A stretch of DNA of 64,000 bases, from assembly GCA_019916065.1 (NCBI GenBank), contig CM034236.1, positions 53,100,690 through 53,164,689 of the forward strand. Direction: 5' to 3'. This document shows, piece by piece, positions 33,867-46,144 of this stretch (position 1 is the stretch's first letter; each line of letters opens with the position of its first letter). Origin of the DNA: Vitellaria paradoxa. Its lineage: Eukaryota; Streptophyta; Magnoliopsida; Ericales; Sapotaceae. The notes beneath the pieces were generated by a model. The model searched no databases. It had not been told where the DNA came from and saw only the letters and a program-made list of their open reading frames with translations. Both the position numbers and the translations under genes were made by a program.

Positions 33867-36800
33867 CTACAATAAAACTTCAGGATAAACAACGTTCACT
33901 GTAGATTGCGAGCCATCTTGAGGGGGGAGAATACATATACGGTCAAAGGATGTGCATCTGGATAGTGCCACATATAATTGTCCATGACTAAATACTAGTG
34001 TACGCAAATCAACTCCAACAAATTTAACCGATTGGCCTTGAGATTTATTAATTGTCAAGGCATATGCTAATCGAATGGGAAATTGCCGTCTTGTCATACG
34101 GAAAGGCAATTCTATAGATGATGGTGTTAAGGATATTCTTGGTATAAAGACCAAATCACCAGACTTTTCTCCACTTAAAATTTGAGTTTCAATTACAAAA
34201 GTAGCACATCGGACAACCATCAACCTTGTACCATTGCAGAGTCCATCTTTTGGCGCAATATTTCTTAACAATATTATAGGACAACCCACTTTCAACTCTA
34301 GCCTAAAAGGTGGAAGGCCAATAGGATCCAATGAATTTAGATACTCGTTAGGGTATCGGTTTGTGATGGTACGATCCATTTCATCATCTTCAAACATTTT
34401 ATCTGCAGCTAAATATGTAACGCTATCTCCAGGGAAAATACGTAATGCAGCAGTGTTGATAGCATTGACATCTTCATTCCGTGCTGCAAGAATTGTGTGT
34501 TCAATTAAAAAGGCTGGGGTCATTCTACCAATAGCATCAAGACTTGGATAAACTGCATGCAGTAATTCATTCAAATCTTTACATTTACGTATTGTTGGTG
34601 GGAGTCTTACAATTTCTTGAGGATCAGTCCCAATCTAAGACATAGAATTAAAATTAGTAAAAGCAAAAACGATATAAAAAGAATATAATTATCTAAAAAT
34701 ATTATAAATAAAAGTTTGAAATATTCTACCTTCATTAAGAATTTCGCAAAGTTAACATTTTCACGATCTGCATGATTTAAGCACATGTTTATATCCAAAG
34801 TCAAAATATGCATATATTTCCATAGAAAAGAATGTCTCAGCGATGCATTAACAATCTGTTCACGAACACCTTTAGATATAACAGGTAGGATTTGTCGAAA
34901 ATCACCACCAAGAACAATAGTGATACCCCCAAATGGTTTTTCACTATCGCAAATATCCTGAAGCGTACGATCAACTGTTTCAATACAATTTCTATGCTGC
35001 ATAGGGACTTCATCCAAAATTATGAGTTTTATTTTTCTGAATAACTCTGCTTGCACTGATTGCTTGCTAAATCCACAAATTGAGTTTTCCATAACATCCA
35101 ACGGAATACAAAAGGTTGAATGTGCAGTGCGGCCTCCTACCAATAACAATGATGCAATGCCAGACGATGCCACGGTTACAACAATATGCCCAAGTTTGCG
35201 ACATTTCAATGCAATTGTATTATACAAAAATATCTTTCCTGTGCCTACCCCCCCGCTCAAAAAGAAAGTGGTTCATTTATTTTCAAAAATAGAAGAAGTG
35301 ATCGCCACAAAAGCAGATCGTTACGCATCATTAAGGAGATCAATGCTATTTTGTACATCTAGCTGTTCTGCATCATTCTGCAATTTTTGATGTTCTAATA
35401 TTAATTTGTTACCAACTATTGCATTCCAATTTCTTGTTGGTTGCGGCATAGACGGATAGTCAGCTAAACTCTTACCCGATTCTTGAAGCAATTGGTCCAG
35501 AAGATACAAACCATAATCTTCAATTTGAGCTTTAGTTGGATTTGAAATGGCAAATAGATTATGAATTTTATATCTAAGATCATCACATATGTGACTTGAA
35601 AATTTGTTCCATAACACATATAATTGCAACGGTGAGCATTGTATGAATATAATACTGAATAATCTTCTCAACTGATGCCCAGTTTTCATAAGTACTGCCT
35701 CCTAAAGGCATTGTATCCATTCTCCATCATCCTCTAGAAATCCTCTTGCAACACATGCAGATTTAAATGTATCAAACAAAACATTATTGACTGTCCGTAC
35801 ACATTCAAATGATTGTGGTCCTTTGACAACAGTCAACAGCAAGCGCAGATAAAATCTTTCACCACAATTAGGGCTAGCAAAGTACATTCTACCAATTGCA
35901 TAGCCTTTTTTTCTTGGTGTCCACATCTTACTTGACTTTTTCCAAACAAAATACTGTGGAAACTCCTGGTAAGTGAATGCGCGTGCTGATTCATTGGAAG
36001 CGCAACATGCAAAATAACCTGTTAATGTTGACATCCGTTGACCAGCTTTAGAAACAATAGTGCTTAATGAGTCTGCAGGATTATAAATAACATGGTGCAT
36101 TCCAGGTAAATGAACTGCCAATCGTACAACTGTTAGAATCTCTTCATGCATAGGATGGCCAAATATTCGCTAAGCAGCTTCTGGCGGACCAATATACCTC
36201 GAATCAAGATACTGTTGAATTTCATTTATCGCACCCAACACCATTGTTATACGATCATAACCTTTGTAGATATACTTGTGAATATATTTGACACACCTTA
36301 TTCCTGCGCAAACTTCCACATTTATATGACAATTGAACTTTTTAGAAAGATACGGATTATATGGAACAACATCTCTATTATCAACCTTTTGTTCTCTGAC
36401 AGTATATAGTTGACTAGTATTGCAACGACGATAAATAAGATATCCATCTTTGATCCATAGTTGTTGATTCTGTGAAGGCTCGAGGGTATCCTTTAGTGCA
36501 TTTACCATTTTCCATACATGATGCTTGTGGGTTTCGAGCACCACATGGTCCATGAACCATACAACCCTTAATAGTTTCAAAAAGTGTAGGATCATCATTT
36601 GGATCTGGAAATTCAGCACAACCTACCTTATCCACCTGAGCAAATGTCCGAATTTTATCTGGACCTTGAAGAAATAATAGTGCATGCATGTGTGGTAAGC
36701 CTCGTTTTTGGAATTCAATTGTGAAAACATGAGCAACATTATTACCAAACACCTTCATTGTTTCTATCTCCTTCATCAGACACTTTCTTTTTAACTCAAA

Positions 36801-38324
36801 AACATTGGCAATTAAATCAAGACGATCAATTGGTCTTTGATGGGGTAATAAAGCAGAAATAATTTCAGGCCAATTAGGATTTGCAATCATAGTAAGAAAG
36901 ATATCTGGGTGTTGGTTGTATCGGGTGATAACCATTGAATCTTGAAATATTTCGAACATATGCCTAGGACTCCCAGTAAATGAAGATGGCAAAATAAATC
37001 ATTGACCCACTTGATTAGGTCCCAACTCATCTAGACCAATATCTAACAAATTTTGGTAAAGTTCAGCACGAAGTTTCCCTTGATTCAACTTGTAGTATGT
37101 CAATCGGTTTTGCTCAGTTGCAGGCCACACATCCACCAAAAACTCTTGGAACAATTTACCACCTCTTAAAATAGTAGAATACTCTGTGGGACGTTCAAAT
37201 AAACGATAACTGTAGAATTGCAGCTGAGTAAGTCGATCAATTGAAGGTCGACCATGTAGAACATCCCACTGTTTGAGATTAGGTTCTCATCCAAGCTCAC
37301 CAAATGGGAACAATAAAACATAATGCAAAGGCAAATAAGCAGGGTGACATTCATTTATTTGCATCAACTCATTACCTCCATTTAAATGTAAGATAATGTC
37401 TCTCATTCCACTAACCTCAGTTCCATCTCCTGGTATTACAACTGCAATCTCATCTGTTGTTGGTAGATGGAACTGACGCAATTCGCCATGGATAGCGAAT
37501 GATGTAGGGCCTCTTCCATTTAGAACTCTAGAATCAAATGTAGTACCAAGACTTGTGAAAGCATTGGCTGCATTGTATACGCGGGTATATTGTCGAAATG
37601 ATTTTGATCGATCATCATTTCCATCATACAATGCTTGAAGTTCTGGAGGGGGTGTCATTAGTAAAGGCAGCTTAATCTTTCCTTGCAAACAGCAAGTTCC
37701 GAATAGTGGATGTGTTACAGAAGATTTTGACAAATTTTCATTCATCCAATGTAAGGCTGAGCAATGAGGACACAATATATTCATTTTCCCCAGGTAATGT
37801 CGCCATAGACTTATGTCTGATTGAGTATGAAACCTTGCATTCATAGATAAAACTTCAGGCTCATCATAATTACACTGATCCTCTTGTAAAAACTGGTTTG
37901 TGAGAGTAGGCCTACAAAGATTACTGTGTCAAAATTAACATTTTTAACAATAATGATAAAATAAGATACTTGTTTCAATAAATTTAAACAATTTTGTTTA
38001 CCCGATCCTTTTGAGGGTTGAAGACACGTCTGGCGTAGAGGATAAACACGTGGAACAAAGCCTAATTAAAGCTCACTTTTTTTATGGTTGAATGACATTG
38101 CTTATATTTGTCCCTTCTTCAAGGCAAGCACGATTGCGGGAACTTGGTGTTAAAAAAGATCTCCATGGAGATTCCATTAGTTCAATACATTTTCTTGATC
38201 TTTCCCGTTCTCGTCGCAAGCGTTGTCCCACTTGATGTGCATGGCATCTTTTTTTATTTTTTTCACGTTCCCGTCGTGCACGTTGGGCCAACGTAGCTTT
38301 TGATATAACAATATCATTGAATGC
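33867..38324 (-). pseudogene. Helitron Rep/Pif1-type helicase (RepHel), decayed
   Basis: RepHel nicks and unwinds DNA for rolling-circle transposition. Readable exons (minus): 38324-38082 (QRARREREKNKKRCHAHQVG), about 37902-34731, and 34634-33867. The 34730/34634 intron is GT..AG in phase 0. N-terminal zinc-finger-like CPHCSALHW sits near 37770. The Rep HUH motif is LPHMHALLFL (36695-36665), and the catalytic Tyr pair is in KYIHKYIYKGYDR (about 36290-36250). Helicase motifs: Walker A GGVGTGK (35254-35234; one residue longer than the usual GPGGTGK), ILDE (35020-35009), [19 protein letters not shown] and [10 protein letters not shown]. It is interrupted by in-frame stops at about 37287 (W expected), 37000, 36170, 35702, 35321 and 35265 and a frameshift near 36480. 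It is inactive as it stands. Confidence 0.85.
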
Positions 38325-38867
38325 CTAAAATATAAATGTTATTTAATTGGGCACATATAAGAACTATATAATGTATATTTTTTCTACTTTATTTTTTGAT
38401 TTAATTTTATTTTTGGATGAGACTTTTTCCCTTTTCCTCCACAACTATTTAACTTTATACAAACACTTAATGGAAGTTATGCAATACTTCAAAGTCGTTA
38501 TTATATGAAGATTTTGATATATTAAGATAACATACCATTAAAACAAATAAAACACTTAAGTCCATAACAAATTTTCATTTTATACATGCTAGCATAGTTC
38601 AATGACTAAAAAAAATACTAATTCGAACAAATAAACGCCTAACTCGACATACATTTAAAGTTTTTGTCACCCTATATGCAAGACTGAAAAAGTATATATT
38701 AGTTGGAACAAAATTTAAAAATACCTAACACATCATGCACTTAAAGCTTTTTGAGTAGCATGCATGCATGATACTTAAAGTTGAAAATTATATACTCTTT
38801 GAACACATAGAATCTTTTGAATTTTTCTATAGCTTCTAGATATTTGAAAATCAATAAAGATCCTTAC

Positions 38868-40725
38868 AATTGGACACACATTTTCCTTCCTCTTGCTAGA
38901 AAAGATTGCAATTTCATTTCTTTTGGATGTCGTGTTTGGCTTCGTCGTTGTTTGTAAAAATAGGTTAAAAAAATTAATGTCTTGTTATGATACCTCAAAA
39001 TCTATACAATAAAATAACATTTGCTTTTCAAAAATAAGTTTGAAAAATTAATGTCTTGCTATATTGTCTTGGATCTATGTAATAACGGAGGAGTGTCGTA
39101 GGACATTTGGGGGTGTGTGTCTGTCGAAGGTTGGGAGAGGGAAAAGCTCAGTTCAATAGGTTTCTCGGTGTGTGTGTGAGGGTATGTGTATAAAAATTTT
39201 AAAATGTAAATCTTGAAATGAAGTTAAAAAAATTAACAGTTAAGAAAAGTAAATTTTTTTGAAATTTGGAGCGTATTTTGAAATTATTTTAATTTTTTTT
39301 TGAAATTTTTTATATTTGATTTGATATAAAATTATATTTTATATTTGATTTGAAATTTTATTAAAAATAACATTCACGTTAAAATTTCAATTCTAATGTA
39401 TCTAGAACATAAATTTTAAAAGCATACACTATTACATTCTGTGTCATTTATATAATAATGAAGTTTAAAATTTGAAATTTGAGATACTTTTAACAGTTGA
39501 ATTTGCTAAATGGCTACAATTATTTTTCTCTCTCACTCTTCACATATTTTTTTGAATACTTTTTGTATAAAATATTTTAAATTAATATTTAAAAAATGTG
39601 ATAATATTTATAATAAATAATAAAGTTTTATACCTTAATATTTTTTTTATTTCTATAGGTTATTTTTACACTTTTTATATAGGTTTACTTTATAAATTTA
39701 AATTTAAACTATTTACATGCTAAATTATATTTCTGTGCCCTCAAACACGGGTTATTTCTTATTATATTTATATGCATTTTCATTTTTTTACTTACAATTT
39801 TAATTTTAAGTTTTAATATTTAAATTTTAAATAGATACACTTTAACACTCTTTCGATTTGCTAAAAATTTTAAATTTGAGATATTTTTAACCGTTAAATT
39901 TGCTCAATGGTCAAAATTATTTTTATTTTTATTCACACTTTGAGTGTCTTTTTCTAACATTATCTTAGTATCTTTAGTTAGTGATTTTTATTACATAGGT
40001 TATTTTTACAGTTTTTCAGTTATAAATTTAAATTTGAACTATTTTCATATTAAATTATATACTTCTGTGCCTTTAGGCAGAGACAATTTCTAGTAATAAA
40101 TAAAATAACAACATTTATTCATATTAGAATGGTGGCCTTATCTTATCAATAAGCATGGCATTAAAGCATTTAAAATAATAAGAAAAACTATATATATTAA
40201 TTGGACCAACTAAAACGCGTCACTTATCATATATGCATACAGTTAATACCAAAACTCATTCACTCATTAGATGCATAAATTTTTTTTAATTTTTTTAGAC
40301 CTTCTAGACATTCTAATAAAAAAGATAAAAGCTTTTAGAATAGTATGTATATTATCATAAACTTAAGGTTAAAAAAAAAGTTATGCTAAACAGATCATTA
40401 TCATGAATTTTTTAAATCTATCTAGATAATATTAGGACAATACATACTAAAAATTATTAAATATTCTTACCATTGGACACGCATTTTCCTTCCCTTTGCT
40501 AGAAGAACTTGCCATTTCTTTTCCTTTGCACATCTTGTTTGCCTTAGTCTTTACCTTTGAAAAATAAGTTTAAAAAATTAATACCTTGCTATTTTACCTT
40601 GGAATGAGTAAATAACAGATAAATATTACAATTATTAAAGAACTTACCACTTGAAGTACATTTTCCTTCCCATTTCTACTGTCGCTAACCTTCTCCTTTC
40701 CTTTGGATATCATGTTTGCTCTTAC
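38868..40725 (-). pseudogene. Triplicated small exons upstream of RepHel
   Basis: Three minus-strand segments encode the same motif. 40725-40648 reads VRANMISKGKEKVSDSRNGK (26 codons). 40554-40471 reads VKTKANKMCKGKEMASSSSK then GKENACPM (28 codons). About 38948-38868 reads TKPNTTSKRNEIAIF then SSKRKENVCPI. The first two have AG acceptor and GTAAG donor borders and are both phase 0. The third has lost its acceptor. Flanking introns are also related, so the segment was duplicated as exon plus intron. Function unknown; position suggests the N-terminal part of the Helitron ORF. Confidence 0.6.
39074..40093 (+). mobile_element. Nested non-autonomous Helitron, 1.02 kb
   Basis: It starts TCTATGTAATAACGG after A (39073) and ends with hairpin CTGTGCC-TTTA-GGCAGAG, ACAATTT and CTAG (40090-40093), followed by T. 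Joining the flanks gives CTTGGA|TAATAAATAA, which aligns with a paralogous intron lacking the insert (CTTGGAATGAGTAAATAACA at about 40600-40620). It has no coding capacity. A second, mutated 3' end (hairpin remnant then CTTA) is visible at about 39732-39764 in an internal direct repeat (39475-39775 and 39860-40093). Confidence 0.65.
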
Positions 40726-40829
40726 CTTTTTTATTTAAAAAAACAAGCAAAAACTTTAGAGGCATGATATACTACTTCGTATTTATTATATTAAAACAGC
40801 AAGATGTCACATTAGAATAGCAGTCTTAC

Positions 40830-40907
40830 CTCACGAATGCGCATAGCATTAAAGTCTTGTTCATCACGAATCACAACGCCTATATTTTTTTCACGCAAAA
40901 ATTGAAC
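40830..40907 (-). pseudogene. Small exon (26 codons) of the Helitron ORF
   Basis: Bounded by TATATAG/ and /GTAAGA and phase 0. It encodes VQFLREKNIGVVIRDEQDFN then AMRIRE. A diverged copy of its 3' half is recognisable at about 40130-40180, again showing exon duplication. Domain unknown. Confidence 0.5.
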
Positions 40908-41479
40908 CTATATATATAGAGCCATTTGAGAGAGAAACAAATAGAAAGTAATGCAATTTTCACGCCATGTCGTAATTTTCTATTTTATGAATGAGTGTTG
41001 TACACACCGGTTATCCCTAATATCTAAAAAATTGATAAAATAAAAGTAATAAATGAATTATAATTTACCGTTCGATGTACCTCTGAATCCACCTGTATTT
41101 TAAAAAACATAAGTAAAAGTACATATTAATTGCAATAAAAATTGAGCTATTTTAGAAAATATAACTTACGTGACAAAAAATTGTGAGGTCTTTCATGATC
41201 ACAGATTACTGTAAAGTTGATTACGTTGCAACCTGAAAATTTATTAAAATTAAACATTAATTGTGAAAATAAATACTCATATAAGAATAATAATACAAAA
41301 AATAACTTAGCAACCAAAGCAAAGTATGGATCACTTATCCCCTAATTTGATCTTAAGATTTTGTAAAATTTTTATCTTTTTTTATTAAAATTTATTTTTT
41401 TAAAAGCTATAATTTTTAAGTATACTAACTTTTAATAAATTTTTTACGAATGTGATTAACACGTTTAAAATCTAAAATT

Positions 41480-42480
41480 TTTGAAAAAAAAATTATACAA
41501 AATAAAAATTTTAAAAATTTTGATAAAAAAATATATAAAAAATAACAGAGTATATTTTCACTTAAAATGATCAAAAAGACAACTAAAGTGAGGAGAAAAA
41601 TAAAAATAATTCTAGCCATTAAATAAATTCAATGGTTAAAGATATGTCAAATTTAAATTCTTTTGCTTCCTTATTATATAAATTAATTATTTAAAATTAA
41701 TTAATTATTTTTATTTTACTACTTATTTAAGATTTGTCAAGTTTTTGTCTGGCACCCCCTAAAAAACAAACTGTCATTCTGCCCAGCAGCCGCCTCTTCC
41801 TATGCCACATATACAATGGTCAAAAGAATATTATTTTTAAATTTTAATTTTAATTTAAGTACATTAAAATTAAATTTTGAAAAATAAAAATAGTTTTATA
41901 ATCACATTTTAATTTTTTAAAAACAAAAAATTTAGTTAATTTTGTCTAATATTTTAAAAATGTTTATAAAAAAAATTAAGTCGAGAAGAAAATAAGAGAG
42001 TGACCGAAAAGACAACTAAAGTGGAAAGAGAAAATAATAATACTAACCATTAAATATGTCAAATTAAAAATTTTTAAAACTAATTATTAATTATTTAAAA
42101 TTAATCATTTTTTATTTCAAATAAAAAACTAATTTACCTAAAAAAGCCTCCCACCCCAGCAAACTCAATCCCCCTCTCTCTCACTCTCCCCCCTCACCCA
42201 CACAACCCCGCTCGCCCCATTTCTCCCTTAAAAAAAAAAAAATTGTCAAGTTTTCGCCTAGCAACTCTTCAAAAAAAAAAATGTCATTTCCCCCAATAAC
42301 CGCCTATTCCCATGTCACGTATATAACGGTCAAAAGAATATTATTTTTAGTTTTTAATTTTAATTTAAGTACATTAAAATTAAATTTTAAAAAATGAAAG
42401 TAAATGAAAATAATTTTGTAATCACATTTTAATTTTTTTAAAACAAAAAACTTAGTTAACTTAAATCGACTACTTATAAA
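41480..42480. repeat. ~500-bp tandem duplication
   Basis: Two copies, about 41480-41980 and 41981-42480. Shared blocks are aaaagacaactaaagtg (41575 and 42010), cggtcaaaagaatattattt-like text (41817 and 42329) and ttttaatttaagtacattaa (41848 and 42358). Low-complexity AT-rich sequence within the Helitron. A pyrimidine-rich patch (ctcactctccccc) lies at about 42175-42225 in the second copy. Confidence 0.75.
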
Positions 42481-43540
42481 TCGAGAAATTCTGAATTAGT
42501 CCTTCCAAAACTAAATGACTTCCTTTAACAACCAAACACATCTTTTAATAATAATATTTGCTGTCATTAAATAAATCTTTTTGGCTAAAAATTTTTATCT
42601 ATATAATAAAACACACCTTTTAAAACACATTTATTCTAATCACCACTAAAATTTCACTACATCATTACTTATTATTGCCTATATTATAAAGAAGGATAAT
42701 TGATATGACATTCAACAGATAATTATTTGCATATATTTTTTAAATAAAAAAATTAGTTACCGCAACTATTTAAATATAAATAATAGATATTTAAATTAAA
42801 ATATAATTTTTATTAGAAATAAAAAGTTTTTTAATAAGTATTTAAATTAAACTTTACAAAAATTATTCATATTTTTTAATACTTTTTATATAAGAATTAT
42901 ATAAATTAACATTTTGAAAAAATAACATACAACTGTTGAATTTAAGATATTTTAAATTTATGATATTTTCAACTGTTGAATTTACCAAAAGGTCATAATT
43001 ATTTTTTTTAACTTTTTTTAAATACTTTTTGTATAAAATATTTTAAATTATTATTTTAAAATATTATAAAAAAATAATTTTTGTATAAAAGTTTATACCT
43101 CATCTCTTTTTATTAATAATTTTTAATTTATAGATTATTTTTACATTTTTACATAAATTTACTTTATAAATTTAAATTTGAATTATTTACACGCCAAATT
43201 AGAATTTTATTTTTTCAAAGGTTCAAAAATCAAGAATGAAGCATCCTCGTAGTTCAAGAAATCTACAATTAGCTAATTTACAAATCAGAAATATAGAAAA
43301 TCATATATGTTTGCACGTAAGACCATAAAAACTAAAATATGACAAAATACAGTTCTTCCATGAAAATAAAAAATAATTTCTTTTGAAATTCATGACTGCC
43401 TACTCTAAAATTGGAGGGTTGGAATATATTCTGTTCAACACCTAGAGATAACTTAAATCGACTACTTATGAATCGAGAAATTCTGAATTAGTCATTCCAA
43501 AACTAAATGACTTCCTTTAACAACCAAACACAAAAGGTAG
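42462..43540. repeat. 85-bp near-identical direct repeat flanking ~900 bp
   Basis: The blocks beginning acttaaatcgactactta at about 42461 and 43450 are almost identical for about 85 bases (2-3 differences). The intervening segment contains another Helitron-type 5' end (TCTATATAATAAAACACA at 42599) and ends in CTAG near 43443. Confidence 0.75.
42599..43210 (+). mobile_element. Candidate second nested Helitron end (5' part)
   Basis: A^TCTATATAATAAAACACACC at 42598-42617 matches the 5' ends at 46170 (minus) and 39074 (plus) over TCTATNTAATAA. The 42950-43205 stretch is homologous to the 3' half of the 39074-40093 element, but its terminal hairpin is not recognisable. Related pieces in both orientations occur at about 43960-44190, 44300-44490 and 44590-44720. 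The 3' border is not fixed. Confidence 0.4.
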
Positions 43541-44719
43541 TCAAATCCAACTGTTAGACAGTTAAAATTTAACAATCAGACAAATAAAATCATTCAAATT
43601 ACTTTTGAGTACCTAAGTGGGGGAGAATATATTTCACAAAGGGAAGAGAATATATTTCACAAATTTTCTCTGCAACCAAACAACAGATGGTGGAAAATTA
43701 TTATGAGAAACAGGCGACTGAAACTCACCGGTAAGATTGGTTCCAGAAATGAGCTTAGAGTGGCCGTAGAATGACGAACAGGGCGAGCCAGGGATAAGCT
43801 TGCTTTGCTCACTTTCAACGGATCAAAAGTTTCAAACAATGAACAGTTCAAAAGTGAGACATAACACTTATTTTCCTACAAAAATAAAATAAATATGTAA
43901 AAATCTACCATCAAAATCACCACCAAAGCAATATACTAACTTTCTCTCTCTAAAACACTTGTACCAAACAGTTGTTCTTATTCAACCAATTTTATTATTT
44001 ATTACAAATATTATAACATTTTTAAAAATATTAATTTAAAATCTTTTATAAAAAAGTATTCAAATAAATATGGGAAGAGCGAGAGAAAAAAAATAATCTT
44101 ATCTATTTAGCAAACTCAACAGTTAAAAATATCTCAAATTTAAATTTTAAATTTCTTAATATATAAATTACACAAAGTGTAAAAGTGTATGTTACACGGT
44201 GGCGCAATTACCGTGCATAGATATATATACACACGTGGCTCAATTGTCAACTATTCAATTTGTGGGCGAGTTTCAACTGTTATTACATACACTCTGTTTC
44301 AGGATTATTTTTTTACTCTTTCCCAATTTTTTTAAATACATTTTATATAAAAAAATTTTAAATTAATATTTTAAAAATATAAAGATATGTGTCCCTTATT
44401 ATCTTTTGATTAATGATTTTTAATTTTATAGATTATTTTTAAATTTTTATGTAAATTTATTTTATAAATTTAAATTATTTACACCCCAAATTATTAAAGG
44501 AGAGATGCCAGTAATTACAATAAAAACGGCAAACAAATCATGAAAATCTTCCTATTTGGTGCTCGCCTTGTTTATAAGGATATATAAACATATAAGTAAC
44601 TCAAATTTACATTTATAAAACAAATTTATATAAAAAAATATAAAAGTGACCTATAAAAATAAAAATTATTAACAAAAAGAGATTAAAATAGTTATTATAA
44701 ATATTATCAAATTTTTTAA

Positions 44720-45580
44720 TCCTGATCAAGACAACAAAATAAATTCAAGACAACAAAATAAATTTGGAATCAAAGATTGACTAATACAATTTACATGACT
44801 ACATGCCATTTTCTTTTTTACAAATTATAATTTACAATCTAACAAATTCAGTGCCTGGGTTGAGTTTCAATTAAGAAAAAAAAAGATTGCAACCAAAATA
44901 AATTCGAAAATAAAAATTCAAAAATAATCCAAATAGATTGTAAGAGAAACAATTGGCCACGATGGAGAAACAATTGGCCATGATGGAGATGACCGATAGA
45001 GGAAAACTGGTGGTATCAGTGTGCTTTCTGTGTGCCTAGTTCGATTCCGTGGGCGTCTGAAGACAATCTAGTAAGTATCTACGTAAGATTAATAGCTCAT
45101 AAGTTTCCATTCTTCAATCGAGAACCAAATGTCCACCTCTGGCATATGACGTGGACTCCTCCCATATTTAAAAATAAAAATTCAACCGAGAACCAACAAC
45201 AGCACAGCAAAAGAAAGAAAATAGTAAACTCGCTTTCTCTCTCTATATCTATGTTCAAACATATATTCAATCTTCTCTCTCTAGCGAATATTTGAATCAA
45301 CAACGTAGAAAGAAAAAGAAAAAAAATCAGTAAACATAGTAAAAGAAAAATCAGACATATATTTATATATATACATACACATTAGCAGTGAGGTGGAGGG
45401 GTGGAGCTAACCTTGAGTGCTGGCAGTGGAAGTGGGCGTTGGAGAGGTTGACTTGGTAGGGGTAGAAAGAATAAGGTCCTGGGATTGAAGAAGGAAGAAG
45501 AAGGATTTGAGTTCCGCCTTTAGATAGTCAAACCGATTTGGGTGCTAAGTTTCCAGTATGTGAAGGGAAGAGACCCAAAA
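44720..45580 (-). other. Helitron 5' interior, no supported gene
   Basis: A duplicated ggagaaacaattggccacgat block lies at 44945-44995. Minus-strand exon-like text around 45540-45410 (DYLKAELKSFFFLLQSQDL, then STPTKSTSPTPTSTASTQG) ends at a GTTAG donor-like site. It is not recognised and could be leader exon or captured sequence. Confidence 0.3.
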
Positions 45581-45732
45581 TCACCCCAACATTCCCACTA
45601 GTAAACCCGCCACAAGTAAGAGGAAATTAATACTATGCACATACGTACAGAAGAAGATCAAAAAGTGAGAACAAAAAGACCCGAAACCTAAAACTAAAAA
45701 AAAAAGAACCTGCGAAATTCTTTGAATCTCTA

Positions 45733-45950
45733 CAACTCCGAGTCCAGCAATTTCGCCTCTTGAAGCTGCTCTAGGCTGGTGAACGAAAATAGAGAGAGAG
45801 AGAGTGTAACAAAAGCAAAGAAGAAAAAATAGTTCTGCAACTCCGAGTCTAGCAATTTCGCCTCTTGAAGCTGCTCTAGGCTGGTGAATGAAAACAGAGA
45901 GAGAGAGAGTGTAACAAAAGCAAAGAAGAAAAATAGAGGGCTGGTGAACA
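45733..45950. repeat. 105-bp tandem duplication near the Helitron 5' end
   Basis: Copies start at 45733 and 45838 (caactccgagtccagcaatt and caactccgagtctagcaatt), each ending in a GA tract and 'aacaaaagcaaagaagaaa'. It is followed by two further short ggctggtgaacaaaaacaga units. It falls in a long minus-strand open frame (46006-45581) that has no known domain. Confidence 0.85.
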
Positions 45951-46144
45951 AAAACAGAGGGCTGGTGAACAGAGACTTGAGTAGGTGAACAGAGACGTCT
46001 ACTCAAGGTAAGATCGAAAGTTGCACTGGGCGGGATAAGAAGGTTGAGTGGGAAAACTTAATCTCAGATCAAATCTCAACCATTGAAATAATTTTTAATT
46101 CAATCTCAGCCATTAAATCATATTATGTGAGAGGGATATTTTCA

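Noticed and set aside
34234..34551. 105-codon plus-strand ORF, and similar ones at 35022-35390 and 36146-36409
   Set aside because: Antisense shadows of the Helitron helicase and Rep regions.
39001..39020. 5' end of the nested Helitron at 39001 (TCTATACAATAAAATAAC)
   Set aside because: Sequence after 39001 is still homologous to the duplicated intron, so the border at 39074 fits better.
44200..44225. Another Helitron 3' end (hairpin CACGGT...ACCGTG)
   Set aside because: The hairpin is followed by CATAG, not CTAG, and no empty site was found.
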